This document shows positions 44,565 through 52,670 of a stretch of 52,670 bases of DNA, one piece after another. The notes beneath the pieces were generated by a model. That model did no database searches, was not told the DNA's origin, and saw nothing but the letters and a program-made list of their open reading frames with translations. Origin of the DNA: Acidimicrobiaceae bacterium. GTDB taxonomy: Bacteria; Actinomycetota; Acidimicrobiia; Acidimicrobiales; RAAP-2. Numbering within the stretch: position 1 is the first letter of the stretch; the number at the start of each line of letters is the position of its first letter. Position numbers and translations under genes: made by a program. The stretch lies in contig DAHUZK010000061.1 in assembly GCA_027306605.1 (NCBI GenBank), forward strand, positions 1-52,670, written 5' to 3'.

Positions 44565-45424
44565 GGGACGTCGGCCTCTCCGCCCACCACGATGCCGCGG
44601 TGGTCCGGCGTCAGCACGAGCACCCGACCCGCGACGCCGGCGCGTGCCAGCGCGCCCTCGGCGCCCTCTTGCACGGCGTCGGCGTTGGCGGCGCGCACGA
44701 TGCCGATGAGGCTCGGACCGGCCCCGGACCAGCTGGCCGCGAGCGCGCCGGCGCCGACCAGCGCCTCGAGCAACGCAGGTGCCTCCGGGAACAGCGCCGT
44801 GCGTGCGGGCTGGTGGATACGGTCGCCGGTGGCGGCCGGAACCAGCGCTGCGGGGTCGGCCAGTCCGGCGACGAGCAGGCCGAGGCGGCCCAGGTTGAAC
44901 ACGGCATCGGCGCGGGACAGCGTCTCGGGCAGCAGGCCACGCGCCCCGGGTGTCGCCAGGTTGCGCTCGGGCACCATCACGACGAAGGCGAGCTCGTCGC
45001 TGAGCGGCAACCGCGCCTGCATCGGCGTGCCCTCCACGACGGTCGCCGCGACCAGTCCGCCGAACACGCTGGCGGCGGCGTTCTCGGGGTGTCCGTCGTA
45101 GGCCGCCGCCACGCCGAAGGGATCTTCGGACCCGGCGGCGGCGGCCGCCGCCGCGGCCAGGGCGGCGGAGGAGCCGAGGCCCCGCGCCACGGGGATCTGA
45201 GAGCGGACCCGGACCGAGAAGCGATCGTGCCCGAGCACACCGGCGGCCACCCGCGCCGCCAGATGGGACGCGTCGTCGAAGAGGCCGGCCCCCTCGCCCT
45301 CGCTGTGCACCGTGAGCGCGTCGGCCGGCTCCACCTCGACGCTGACGTAGCAGGCCAGCGCGACGGCCAGCGTGTCGAAGCCGGGTCCGAGGTTGGCCGA
45401 CGACGCTGGGGCCCGGGCGCGCAC
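44558..45424 (-). CDS. thrB: Homoserine kinase
   Basis: 288 residues from GTG 45424. GHMP kinase: APASSANLGPGFDTLAVAL start, ATP-binding PVARGLGSSAALAAA (about 78-92) and the C-terminal SGAGPSLIGIV. Phosphorylates homoserine for threonine synthesis. In actinobacteria it usually sits with hom and thrC; here it is alone between dacA and the helical gene. Confidence 0.92.
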   Translation of the reverse strand: MRARAPASSANLGPGFDTLAVALACYVSVEVEPADALTVHSEGEGAGLFDDASHLAARVAAGVLGHDRFSVRVRSQIPVARGLGSSAALAAAAAAAAGSEDPFGVAAAYDGHPENAAASVFGGLVAATVVEGTPMQARLPLSDELAFVVMVPERNLATPGARGLLPETLSRADAVFNLGRLGLLVAGLADPAALVPAATGDRIHQPARTALFPEAPALLEALVGAGALAASWSGAGPSLIGIVRAANADAVQEGAEGALARAGVAGRVLVLTPDHRGIVVGGEADVPL

Positions 45425-45430
45425 GGCCTC

Positions 45431-45436
45431 AGGCTA
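45431..45436 (-). promoter_or_regulatory. -10 element TAGCCT of thrB
   Basis: Minus-strand TAGCCT six nt from the GTG start. Confidence 0.55.
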
Positions 45437-45441
45437 GGCGC

Positions 45442-46809
45442 TCAGAAGAGGCGCTGGAGGAGCGTCGGACGGGGCACGTCGTGCCGCACGCGGACGGGCA
45501 CCTCGACGCGCTGGGTGCCCAGCGTCGCCACGACGTCGCCGACCACGGCCCCGCGGCGTGCCCGGTCGGTCAGACCCGGCCGGGGCCGGAACGAGAGCAC
45601 CACGGTGTCGCCGGGCCAGCTGAGCACCGTCGCCGGGGACGACGCCGTGGCGGCCACGGTCCTTCCCGCCTCGCTGACGCGGGCGGCCAGTTGGCCGCCC
45701 TGGACCGCCGTCGTGGTGCCGAGGAGGGGGGCCAGCGCTCCGACCAGGGCCAGGCCGTGCAGCCCCGCCTGGGCCAACACGTCGGGACCCGTCTGCCCCA
45801 TCACGGCGGCGAGCAGCAGCGTCGGCCGTCCGTGCAACGTCCGCACCGCGGCCAGGACGTCGCACCCGCCGGCGGCCGGCGTGAAGCCCGACTTGACGCC
45901 CAGCACGCCCTGCAAGCCGATGAACGGTGTGTAGGTCCTGAGCGTCCCCGCCACCGGAAGCGTCACGGACGGCATCTTGACCATGGCGGCGAAGACCGGG
46001 TTGCCCATGTCCCGGGCCGCGATCTTCAGCATGTCCGACGCCGTCGACGTCGACCCGGGGTCGAGGCCGCTCGGGTCCGCGAAGTGGGTCTGGGTCATGC
46101 CCAGGCGCGCCGCGTCGGCGTTCATCTCGCTGACGAAGGCGGGAATGGAGCCCGCGTCCCACCGGGCCACCAGGTCGGCGTAGTTGTCGGCCGAGTGCAC
46201 GAGGAGGCCGCTCATCACCTGCTCCTCGCTCAGCTGCTCTCCCAGGGTGACCGCCGCGTTGGAGCCGTCCGCCCCGACCACCTGGTCGTAGTCGACGACG
46301 TCGGCTTGGGTCACCGTCAGGGTCGGTCCCGCCTGACCGGTGATCAGCGGGTGGTCGTGCAGGACGACGTACGCCGTCATGAGCTTGGTGAGGCTGGCCA
46401 CCGGGACCGGCTGCTCGGGCCCGGAGGAGACGGCGAGGCCGACGGCGGGCACGGCGACGGCCGCCTGCCCCGTCTGGGGCCAGGGCAGCACGGGCGCCCC
46501 CGGCGCCACCTGGACCTGGACGGTCCGGGCCAGATCCGGCGTCACCGCGGGCACCGGATCGGGTGCGTGCAGCCGCACTCCCACGAAGACGCCGGCCGCC
46601 GTGGCGACCAGGGCGAGGACGACCAGGGCGAGGAGCAGGCGGCGCGGACGCCGGCGCCGGCGCCGGTGCGAGTGCACTGCGTGCTCGCCGCGCGCGCCCC
46701 GCGGCGGCTGCGGCTGCGCCGGCGCGTCCGCCGGCTGGCGCGCCGGGTCGCGGATCGAATCGAGCTGGAACGGCGCCACCATGAGCGGCGCCTCGGCCTC
46801 CTGGCTCAC
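45442..46809 (-). CDS. D-alanyl-D-alanine carboxypeptidase (S11 family)
   Basis: 455 residues from GTG 46809. A cytoplasmic Arg-rich tail (about 1-57) is followed by one membrane helix (58-78) and an S11 domain: SLTK (SxxK nucleophile), HSADNYAD in place of the usual SxN (Asp for Asn), and VKSG (KTG-like). It trims the fifth D-Ala of peptide stems. Its start overlaps the ftsK stop (GTGA), coupling it to division. Confidence 0.85.
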   Translation of the reverse strand: MSQEAEAPLMVAPFQLDSIRDPARQPADAPAQPQPPRGARGEHAVHSHRRRRRRPRRLLLALVVLALVATAAGVFVGVRLHAPDPVPAVTPDLARTVQVQVAPGAPVLPWPQTGQAAVAVPAVGLAVSSGPEQPVPVASLTKLMTAYVVLHDHPLITGQAGPTLTVTQADVVDYDQVVGADGSNAAVTLGEQLSEEQVMSGLLVHSADNYADLVARWDAGSIPAFVSEMNADAARLGMTQTHFADPSGLDPGSTSTASDMLKIAARDMGNPVFAAMVKMPSVTLPVAGTLRTYTPFIGLQGVLGVKSGFTPAAGGCDVLAAVRTLHGRPTLLLAAVMGQTGPDVLAQAGLHGLALVGALAPLLGTTTAVQGGQLAARVSEAGRTVAATASSPATVLSWPGDTVVLSFRPRPGLTDRARRGAVVGDVVATLGTQRVEVPVRVRHDVPRPTLLQRLF

Positions 46810-49271
46810 CGTCCGCTCGCGCCGTCGAGCTCTTCGGGCGTCATCAGGACGGCGCGGGCCTTGGATCCCTCGCTCGGGCCCACGACGCCCTGGCGCTCGA
46901 GCAGGTCCATCAGCCGGCCGGCCCGGGCGAAGCCGACGCGGAGCTTGCGCTGCAGCATGGAGGTCGAGCCCAGCTGCGAGCGCACCACCAGGTCGCGGGC
47001 CTGGGCCAGCAGCTCGTCGTCCTCGTCGTCGGGCTTGTCGCCACCGAACGAGCCGTCATCGACACCTTCAATCCCGACGATCGCCTCGGTCTGGCCGCCC
47101 TGGGACTTCCAGTGGCGCACCACGTCGCGCACCTCCTCCTCCGAGACCCACGGTGCCTGGAGGCGCCGCGGGATGTTCGAGGAGGCGGTCAGCAGCAACA
47201 TGTCGCCCTTGCCGATCAGGCGCTCGGCTCCCGGCTGGTCCAGGATCACACGGCTGTCGGCCAACGAGGAGACCGAGAAGGCCATGCGGCTCGGGATGTT
47301 CGCCTTGATGACGCCGGTGATCACATCGACCGACGGCCGCTGGGTGGCGATCACGAGATGGATGCCGACGGCTCGCGCCATCTGCGCGATGCGCACGATC
47401 GAATCCTCGACATCGCGCGCCGCCACCATCATCAGGTCGTTGAGCTCGTCCACCACGACGAGGATGAAGGGCAGCGGCTGCGCCGGCTCCGGCTCGTCGT
47501 CGATGTCCGCCTCGTCCTCGACGGCGGGATGGTCCTCGCCCAGCGCGGCTGCGGCCGCGTCGCGGGCACGGCGCCGGTCCGATGGCGGGGGCGGCGGGAT
47601 CAGGCCCTCCTCGACCATCTGGTTGTACCCCGTGATGTCGCGCACGCCGTTCTCGGCGAGGATGTCGTAGCGGCGCTCCATCTCCTTCACCGCCCAGGCC
47701 AGCGCGTTGGCCGCCTTCTTCGGGTCCACCACGACGGGGTTGAGAAGGTGGGGCAGGCCGTCGTACTGGCCGAGCTCGACCCGCTTGGGGTCGACCAGGA
47801 TCAGCTTCACCTTGTCGGGCGTGTCGCGCATCAGGATCGACGTGATGATCGAATTCATGCACGACGACTTCCCGGAACCGGTCGCTCCCGAGATCAGGAT
47901 GTGGGGCATCTCGGCCAGGTTGGACATGACGGCGCGCCCGGCGATGTCACGACCCATCGCGACCTCGAGAGGGTGCCCTTCACCGCTCTCGGCCTCGTGC
48001 GAGTCGAGAATGTCACGCAACGAGACCAGCTGGCGGGTGCGGTTCGGCACCTCGACTCCGATGGCCGACTTGCCGGGGATGGGGGCCAGGATGCGGACGT
48101 CCGGCGAGGCCATGGCGTAGGCGATGTCCTTGGACAGGCTGGTGACCCGGGCCACCTTCACACCGGCGCCGAGCTCGAGCTCGTAGCGGGTCACGGTCGG
48201 CCCCACCCGGCTCCCGACCAGGCGGGTCTCGACCCCGTGCGCGTCGAGCGCGCGCACGAGCTCGTCACCGGCGGCGTCGATCTGGCGCTGGTCCTGGCGC
48301 AGCTTCTTGGACTGGTGCAGGAGGGCCAGGCTCGGCAGGACCCACTCCTCGGGCACCCCCTCGCCCGCCGCCCCCGAGGCCGGCACCCGCGGCGCCGTGC
48401 GCCGGGCCGCTGCCGCAGGGGGCGGGTCGAGCGGGATGTCGATGTCGACGTCGTCGGCCACATCGTCGACGTCCTCGGCGTCGGCGTCGGCGCCGTGTCC
48501 GTGAGGAGACGCCTTGGGTCCGGTGTCCATCGGCGAGGCGGATGGCGCATCCGGCGCCCCAACGGACGTCGGATGCTCCGGAACGATCACGAACGGCTTG
48601 CCCCGCCATGCGTCGGCGGTGAAGCGCCCGGCGGCCACCGAGGACCGGCGGATGGCGCGGCCGACGGCGGCGAGCGGGACGCCGGTGGCCACGAGAACCG
48701 CCACGATGACCACCGCCACCAGGAGCACCGCCGCTCCGGCCGTGCCGATCCCGGTGTGCAGCGGGCGGCCGACCAGCGCACCCAGGTAGCCACCGCCACC
48801 GCGCAGTGCCGGCGTGTCGGAGAAGCGCGGCGAGCCCTTGGCCAGCTCGGCCAGCCCGCACACCCCGAGGATCCCGAGGACGATGCCGACCACGAGCCGC
48901 CACGGATCGGTCGCCGGCCTCCCGGCGCCCTCCTCCTCTTCCCGCCCTTCGCGGCGTGCGCCGCGGTCGAAGAGGAGAGCACACCCGGCGGCCACGGCGA
49001 CCAGGGGCAGGAGGACGCGAGCCCACCCGGCCAGCAGCGCAAGGCCGGTGTTGGCGCCGTGCCCGACCGGCCCGAGCTGCTGGCCCCACAGGGCCAGTGC
49101 CAACAAGACGCCGAGCGTGATCAGGCCGACCGCCCACAGGTCGCGGGCCTGCACCCGCCAGAACGGCGGGGGCGGCGCGGGCGCGGCACGCCGGGTGCGC
49201 GGGGCGGGCTTCTTCGAAGCGGGTCGCGCCGGCGCCCGCGTCGAGGCGCTGCGGCCGGTCTTGGTCACCAC
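46806..49271 (-). CDS. ftsK: DNA translocase FtsK
   Basis: 821 residues from GTG 49271; GTG 49268 and GTG 49316 are alternatives. Four N-terminal helices, a short acidic linker (DADAEDVDDVADDVDIDI), alpha/beta motor with GATGSGKSS and VVVDELNDLMMV, and a winged-helix gamma domain at the C-terminus (STSMLQRKLRVGFARAGRLMDLLE) for KOPS reading. It pumps chromosome termini through the septum. A TAGTGT -10 lies at 49282-49287. Confidence 0.93.
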   Translation of the reverse strand: MVTKTGRSASTRAPARPASKKPAPRTRRAAPAPPPPFWRVQARDLWAVGLITLGVLLALALWGQQLGPVGHGANTGLALLAGWARVLLPLVAVAAGCALLFDRGARREGREEEEGAGRPATDPWRLVVGIVLGILGVCGLAELAKGSPRFSDTPALRGGGGYLGALVGRPLHTGIGTAGAAVLLVAVVIVAVLVATGVPLAAVGRAIRRSSVAAGRFTADAWRGKPFVIVPEHPTSVGAPDAPSASPMDTGPKASPHGHGADADAEDVDDVADDVDIDIPLDPPPAAAARRTAPRVPASGAAGEGVPEEWVLPSLALLHQSKKLRQDQRQIDAAGDELVRALDAHGVETRLVGSRVGPTVTRYELELGAGVKVARVTSLSKDIAYAMASPDVRILAPIPGKSAIGVEVPNRTRQLVSLRDILDSHEAESGEGHPLEVAMGRDIAGRAVMSNLAEMPHILISGATGSGKSSCMNSIITSILMRDTPDKVKLILVDPKRVELGQYDGLPHLLNPVVVDPKKAANALAWAVKEMERRYDILAENGVRDITGYNQMVEEGLIPPPPPSDRRRARDAAAAALGEDHPAVEDEADIDDEPEPAQPLPFILVVVDELNDLMMVAARDVEDSIVRIAQMARAVGIHLVIATQRPSVDVITGVIKANIPSRMAFSVSSLADSRVILDQPGAERLIGKGDMLLLTASSNIPRRLQAPWVSEEEVRDVVRHWKSQGGQTEAIVGIEGVDDGSFGGDKPDDEDDELLAQARDLVVRSQLGSTSMLQRKLRVGFARAGRLMDLLERQGVVGPSEGSKARAVLMTPEELDGASGR

Positions 49272-49281
49272 AGTGTGGGTG

Positions 49282-49287
49282 ACACTA
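49282..49287 (-). promoter_or_regulatory. -10 element TAGTGT of ftsK
   Basis: Minus-strand TAGTGT ten nt before GTG 49271. Confidence 0.4.
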
Positions 49288-49368
49288 CCGGCTGACCTGG
49301 TCGTTCTCGTGGACACCCGATCCGGCCCCCGGCACGGCAGCTGGCCGCGCCTCCGGGCTGTCGCAGTA

Positions 49369-49382
49369 CGAACACATGTTCG
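49369..49382. promoter_or_regulatory. LexA box of the radical SAM gene
   Basis: CGAACACATGTTCG, perfect consensus. It ends one base before the -10 hexamer TATCGT (49384-49389), so bound LexA should block RNA polymerase directly. Confidence 0.9.
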
Positions 49383-49383
49383 C

Positions 49384-49389
49384 TATCGT
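49384..49389 (+). promoter_or_regulatory. -10 element TATCGT of the radical SAM gene
   Basis: Six nt before GTG 49396; leaderless arrangement. Confidence 0.6.
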
Positions 49390-49395
49390 AGCCCC

Positions 49396-50424
49396 GTGGC
49401 ACTGCGCTGGGCCCTGGCGGAGACCGAGGAGGACGGCACGCTCTTCCCCGACGAGCGGGTCGCCGAGCGCCACGTCGGCCGCGGTGCCTTCGCCGGGATG
49501 GAGTTCCTCCACGTCAACGCGCGCACCATCGTCAACGCGGTGCCGCCCGAGAGCGTGATGCCCTTCCGCTACACGGTCAACCCCTATCGAGGGTGCAGCC
49601 ACGCCTGCGTCTACTGCTTCGCCCGCCCGACCCACGACTTCTTGGGTCTCGACATCGGACGCGACTTCGAGCGGAAGATCGTGGTGAAGGTGAACGCCGT
49701 CGAGCGCCTGCGCGCGGAGCTCCGTTCGCCCAAATGGGGCGGCGACCACATCGCCATGGGCACCAACACCGATCCCTACCAACATGCCGAGGGCAAGTAT
49801 CACCTGACGCGCGGCATCGTCGAGACGCTCACGGCGGCGCGCAACCCCTTCAGCATCCTGACCAAGTCGACCCTGATCCTGCGCGACGCGGAACTGCTCG
49901 CCGAGGCCCGCCAACAGACGTCGGTCGAGGTCAACTTCTCCATCGGGACCCTGGACCGGTCGGCTTGGCGGCTCACCGAGCCGGGCACGCCGCCTCCGGA
50001 CCGCCGGGTCGAGGCCCTGCGCCGCCTGACCTCCCTCGGCATCCCGTGCGGCGTGCTGATCGCACCCGTGCTCCCCGGGATCTCGGACTCCGAGGAGCAG
50101 CTGCGCGAGGTCGTCGAGGCCTGTGCCGCGGCCGGGGCCGTCTCGATCAGCGGCGTGGCCCTGCACCTGCGGGGCACCCTGCGGGCGCACTACCTCGACT
50201 GGCTCCGGAACGCCCGCCCCGACCTGGTCGGCCTCCATCGGCGACGGTTCCGCCGCGGCGCCTACCAGGAGGACGTGGAGCGGCGGCGCATCGAAGACAT
50301 CGTGCGGTCCACGGCCCGGCGCTGCGGGGTGACCGGAGGCGAGCGGTACCGAGGGAGACGGCAGGCCGAGCCGCCGCCGTCGGCGGCCGCAGGGAACCCC
50401 GAGGCCCAGCTGCGCCTCCTCTGA
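49396..50424 (+). CDS. SOS-controlled radical SAM protein (Rv2578c-like)
   Basis: 342 residues from GTG 49396. Radical SAM cluster Cys67-x3-Cys71-x2-Cys74 in GCSHACVYCFARPTH; the family (SplB-like radical SAM, with NPYRGCSHAC and GTNTDPYQ) is related to spore photoproduct lyase but its substrate is unknown. The perfect LexA box at its promoter implies a DNA damage role. From memory, the mycobacterial relative Rv2578c is also listed in the LexA regulon, so this link appears conserved. Confidence 0.85.
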   Translation: MALRWALAETEEDGTLFPDERVAERHVGRGAFAGMEFLHVNARTIVNAVPPESVMPFRYTVNPYRGCSHACVYCFARPTHDFLGLDIGRDFERKIVVKVNAVERLRAELRSPKWGGDHIAMGTNTDPYQHAEGKYHLTRGIVETLTAARNPFSILTKSTLILRDAELLAEARQQTSVEVNFSIGTLDRSAWRLTEPGTPPPDRRVEALRRLTSLGIPCGVLIAPVLPGISDSEEQLREVVEACAAAGAVSISGVALHLRGTLRAHYLDWLRNARPDLVGLHRRRFRRGAYQEDVERRRIEDIVRSTARRCGVTGGERYRGRRQAEPPPSAAAGNPEAQLRLL

Positions 50425-50524
50425 CCGGCTGCGGCTCCTCCGACCGGCTGCACCTTCCACCCGGCTGCGAGCCGTGGCCCCCGGCAGGCCGGCGGGGCGC
50501 GTGCCTGCACCGCCCGATGCTCCC

Positions 50525-50530
50525 TAAGAT
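50525..50530 (+). promoter_or_regulatory. -10 element TAAGAT of the SGNH repeat protein gene
   Basis: Nine nt before ATG 50540. Confidence 0.5.
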
Positions 50531-50539
50531 CGCAGCCTC

Positions 50540-52198
50540 ATGCGGGGCAGGGGAAGGCGAACGCGGCCGGCGGGCACCGCAGCCCTGGCCGGCCTGGTGC
50601 TGGCGGGCGTGCTGCTGGTGACGGGGCTCCCCTCCGGACCGGGCATCGCCGTGGCCGGCTCCGGCCTGCGCGCCGTCGGCCGTGCGGCTGCGGCTTCACC
50701 GCGGGACGCGACGGCGACGGACGGGTCGTACGCCATCATCGACAGCGCGGGTGGCGTCATGACCTTCGGCGGCGCCGGGTATGCCGGGGACACGCTCGAG
50801 ATCCCGCTGCAGAAACCGGTCGTGGGCGGCGCGGCCGACCCGGCCGGCGGATACTGGCTGGTGGCTTCCGACGGCGGCATCTTCACCTTTGGCCACGCAT
50901 CCTTCTGGGGCTCGGCGGGAAGCATCGCGCTCAACAAGCCGGTGGTCGCCATGGCGGCGACGCCCGACGGGGGTGGCTACTGGCTGGTGGCCTCCGACGG
51001 CGGTGTCTTCACCTACGGCGACGCGCGCTTCTTCGGGTCCACCGGCAGCATCGCCCTCAACAAGCCGATCGTCGGCATGGCCGCCACCGCAGACGGCGGC
51101 GGCTACTGGCTGGTGGCCTCCGACGGTGGCATCTTCGCCTTCGGCGACGCGCGCTTCTTCGGGTCCACCGGCAGCATCGCCCTCAACAAGCCCGTCGTCG
51201 GCATGGCCGCCACCGCAGACGGCGGCGGCTACTGGCTGGTGGCCTCCGACGGCGGCATCTTCACCTTCGGCGACGCGCGCTTCCTCGGATCGACCGGGAG
51301 CCTGGTGCTGAACCAGCCGGTCGTCGGCATGGCGCCGACGCCCGACGGCGGCGGTTACTGGCTGGTGGCTCGCGACGCCGGCGTCTTCACCTTCGGCGAC
51401 GCCGTCTTCTCGGGCAGCGCCCAGTCACCGCTCCATCCGCCGCTCTTCCCCCAACCCCTCTCGAACCCCATCCCGCCCGTGGTCAGCATCATCAACGACG
51501 TGCCCGGCCCCCAGGCGACGCATCAGGGCGGCCTGCGCGTCGCCTTCGCCGGCGATTCCCTCTCGCTCTACGAGGGCCAGTACGTCCAGGAGACCTCGCC
51601 GCCATACTTCGTCGACGACGGGGCGGCGGCCGGCTGCGGTTTCACCGACGGCGCGCCCAGCTTGCCCTGGTCCAACCCGAGCACGCCCTACTACAGCCCG
51701 GGAGCCTGCGCGCTGTGGGCCTCCCAGCTCCAGTGGTTGGTCTCCCGCTTCCACCCCGACGTCACCGTGATCCAGACCGGCTACTGGGAGACGCAGAACC
51801 GGCTCTACGACGGCACCTACCAGTCGCTGGCCAACCAGGACTACTCCTCGTACATCGCTGCCAACCTGGCGGAAGCCGTGCAGATCGCCCATTCCGACGG
51901 CGGCGCAGTGATCCTGTCCACCTCGCCCTACTTCGCCGACGGCACGCCCTTCGACCTGGTGACCGCCTACAACCAGATCGTCGAGTCGGTCGCCTCGCGG
52001 TTCCCCTACGTGTCCATCGACGACCTGTACGCCGTCCTCGACCCGGGTGGGAACTACGCGTCGGTGGTCGACGGGATCCAGGCGCGGACCAGCGACGGGG
52101 TGCACATCACCCAGGCCGCGGTGGACGATCTGATCGAGCCCGCCCTCAACCAGATCATCGCCAACGTGGCGGGCGCCGTGTACGCCGGCGACGCCTGA
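50540..52198 (+). CDS. Secreted protein with YWLVASDGG-type repeats and an SGNH hydrolase domain
   Basis: 552 residues. Signal peptide (about 10-38). Residues about 60-295 are five to six 42-residue repeats of the pattern GGGYWLVASDGGIFTFGDA...GS.GS..LN.PVVGMA, probably one beta-propeller. The C-terminal half has the SGNH signs AGDSLSLYEG (nucleophile Ser) and SDGVHIT (Asp-His), so an esterase or O-acetyltransferase-like hydrolase on surface polymers is likely. Central repeats are nearly identical in DNA, suggesting recent duplication or conversion. Such repeats are common in Acidimicrobiia. Confidence 0.8.
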   Translation: MRGRGRRTRPAGTAALAGLVLAGVLLVTGLPSGPGIAVAGSGLRAVGRAAAASPRDATATDGSYAIIDSAGGVMTFGGAGYAGDTLEIPLQKPVVGGAADPAGGYWLVASDGGIFTFGHASFWGSAGSIALNKPVVAMAATPDGGGYWLVASDGGVFTYGDARFFGSTGSIALNKPIVGMAATADGGGYWLVASDGGIFAFGDARFFGSTGSIALNKPVVGMAATADGGGYWLVASDGGIFTFGDARFLGSTGSLVLNQPVVGMAPTPDGGGYWLVARDAGVFTFGDAVFSGSAQSPLHPPLFPQPLSNPIPPVVSIINDVPGPQATHQGGLRVAFAGDSLSLYEGQYVQETSPPYFVDDGAAAGCGFTDGAPSLPWSNPSTPYYSPGACALWASQLQWLVSRFHPDVTVIQTGYWETQNRLYDGTYQSLANQDYSSYIAANLAEAVQIAHSDGGAVILSTSPYFADGTPFDLVTAYNQIVESVASRFPYVSIDDLYAVLDPGGNYASVVDGIQARTSDGVHITQAAVDDLIEPALNQIIANVAGAVYAGDA

Positions 52199-52211
52199 AC
52201 CGTCCAGCCGT

Positions 52212-52240
52212 CGACCGCGGTGATCGCGGTAACCGCGTCG
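52212..52240. terminator. Inverted repeat after the SGNH gene
   Basis: cgaccgcggt and accgcgtcg pair with one bulge around a 10-nt loop, 14 bp after the stop codon. No T run follows. Confidence 0.35.
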
Positions 52241-52248
52241 CCATTCAC

Positions 52249-52265
52249 ACAGTTCGCACAACTGT
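52249..52265. promoter_or_regulatory. Palindrome, possible operator
   Basis: acagtt-cgcac-aactgt is a perfect 6-bp inverted repeat, 145 bp before the last gene. Possible repressor site; no protein assigned. Confidence 0.3.
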
Positions 52266-52410
52266 CCTGCTGGACGCGCGTTGCAAGGATCGGCACGCCT
52301 GCACACCGTTGGCCGGGGGCACTCTCAAGTCACACACAAACCTTGCCGATATCCCCAACGTGCCAACGGGCGGCATCGAGATCGTCCGGTCGCGCACAAC
52401 CGGTGGGCCC

Positions 52411-52670
52411 ATGGGGGATGGAATCGAAATCGTCGAAACGGGGTCGGGTGACGGCCTCGAGCAGGCTGTGGCCGACCGGCCGCAGCCCGGCGCGGGCGGT
52501 GGAGACCGGTCTCTCCGCGTCATTGCAGCCATCGTCGGCTACTCGGCAGTGCTCGCCCTGGGCACGATCGTCCTCCTGCTCTGGGGGCCCCTCGACGGCG
52601 CTCCGGCGATCCGCACGCTCATTCCGCAATGGCAGATGTTCATCGCCTTCTGCGTGCTCTGGGCGGCAGC
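52411..52670 (+). CDS. Membrane protein, N-terminal part
   Basis: Open to the window edge, 86 residues visible from ATG 52411: a polar start (GDGIEIVETGSGDGLEQ), a membrane helix (about 39-58) and the start of a second (about 75 onward). Function cannot be told. The 212 bp before it hold only the two inverted repeats above. Confidence 0.55.
   Translation, partial: MGDGIEIVETGSGDGLEQAVADRPQPGAGGGDRSLRVIAAIVGYSAVLALGTIVLLLWGPLDGAPAIRTLIPQWQMFIAFCVLWAA

Overview
The window is a 52.7 kb piece of a high-GC chromosome with dense, overlapping operons. Gene families and order point to an actinobacterium: miaB-miaA-dapF-hflX, nrdR next to a LysM gene and lexA, a SigK/RskA pair, and an Rv2578c-like radical SAM gene. 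The tandem 42-residue YWLVASDGG-type repeats in the secreted SGNH protein suggest class Acidimicrobiia; that placement is inference, because there is no rRNA here. Many genes have a TANNNT-like hexamer 5-10 nt before the start codon, so leaderless transcription appears common.

Left part (1-12.3 kb) looks accessory: the end of a phytanoyl-CoA dioxygenase-like gene, an internally deleted DnaQ-type exonuclease, a secreted GH92 mannosidase, a YjbQ-type enzyme, an RDD membrane protein, a formylglycine-type sulfatase, an ABC-2 exporter, an EpsG/Wzy-like membrane protein and an orphan histidine kinase. The kinase reads into tRNA-Cys(GCA) on the other strand. Right of the tRNA come housekeeping genes: glnD, an L,D-transpeptidase, a sortase, a DUF2332 gene and, on the minus strand, nrdR-PIG-L-dinB.

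At 21-23.8 kb is an SOS locus. A LysM membrane protein (ChiZ/YneA-like) and lexA are divergent. Their shared control region, with several CGAAC-N4-GTTCG LexA boxes, is split by a TnpB-only IS605/IS1341-type element flanked by 14-bp direct repeats that are pieces of LexA boxes. A further perfect box sits directly before the leaderless -10 of the radical SAM gene at 49.4 kb. Next come a lipoprotein phosphoesterase, a complete Ugp-type sugar/glycerol-phosphate importer (ATPase, two permeases, binding protein), an Fpg/Nei glycosylase, a methyltransferase and an EthD-like hypothetical.

At 32-36.5 kb an ECF sigma/anti-sigma pair (SigK/RskA type) is divergent from an operon of a di-iron desaturase-like protein, two exported Ferritin_2 proteins and a cupredoxin lipoprotein. 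Both sides of the 83-bp gap carry a promoter close to the SigK consensus, in mirror-image geometry. This is the best candidate for an undescribed system: an envelope metal/redox module under its own sigma factor. From 36.5 to 44 kb a long minus-strand run encodes miaB, miaA, dapF, hflX, dapC, dapD and dapE, tying tRNA modification to the succinylase DAP/lysine pathway; DapF has Ser at one catalytic Cys. The right end has thrB, ftsK-dacA, the radical SAM gene, the SGNH repeat protein and a truncated membrane protein.
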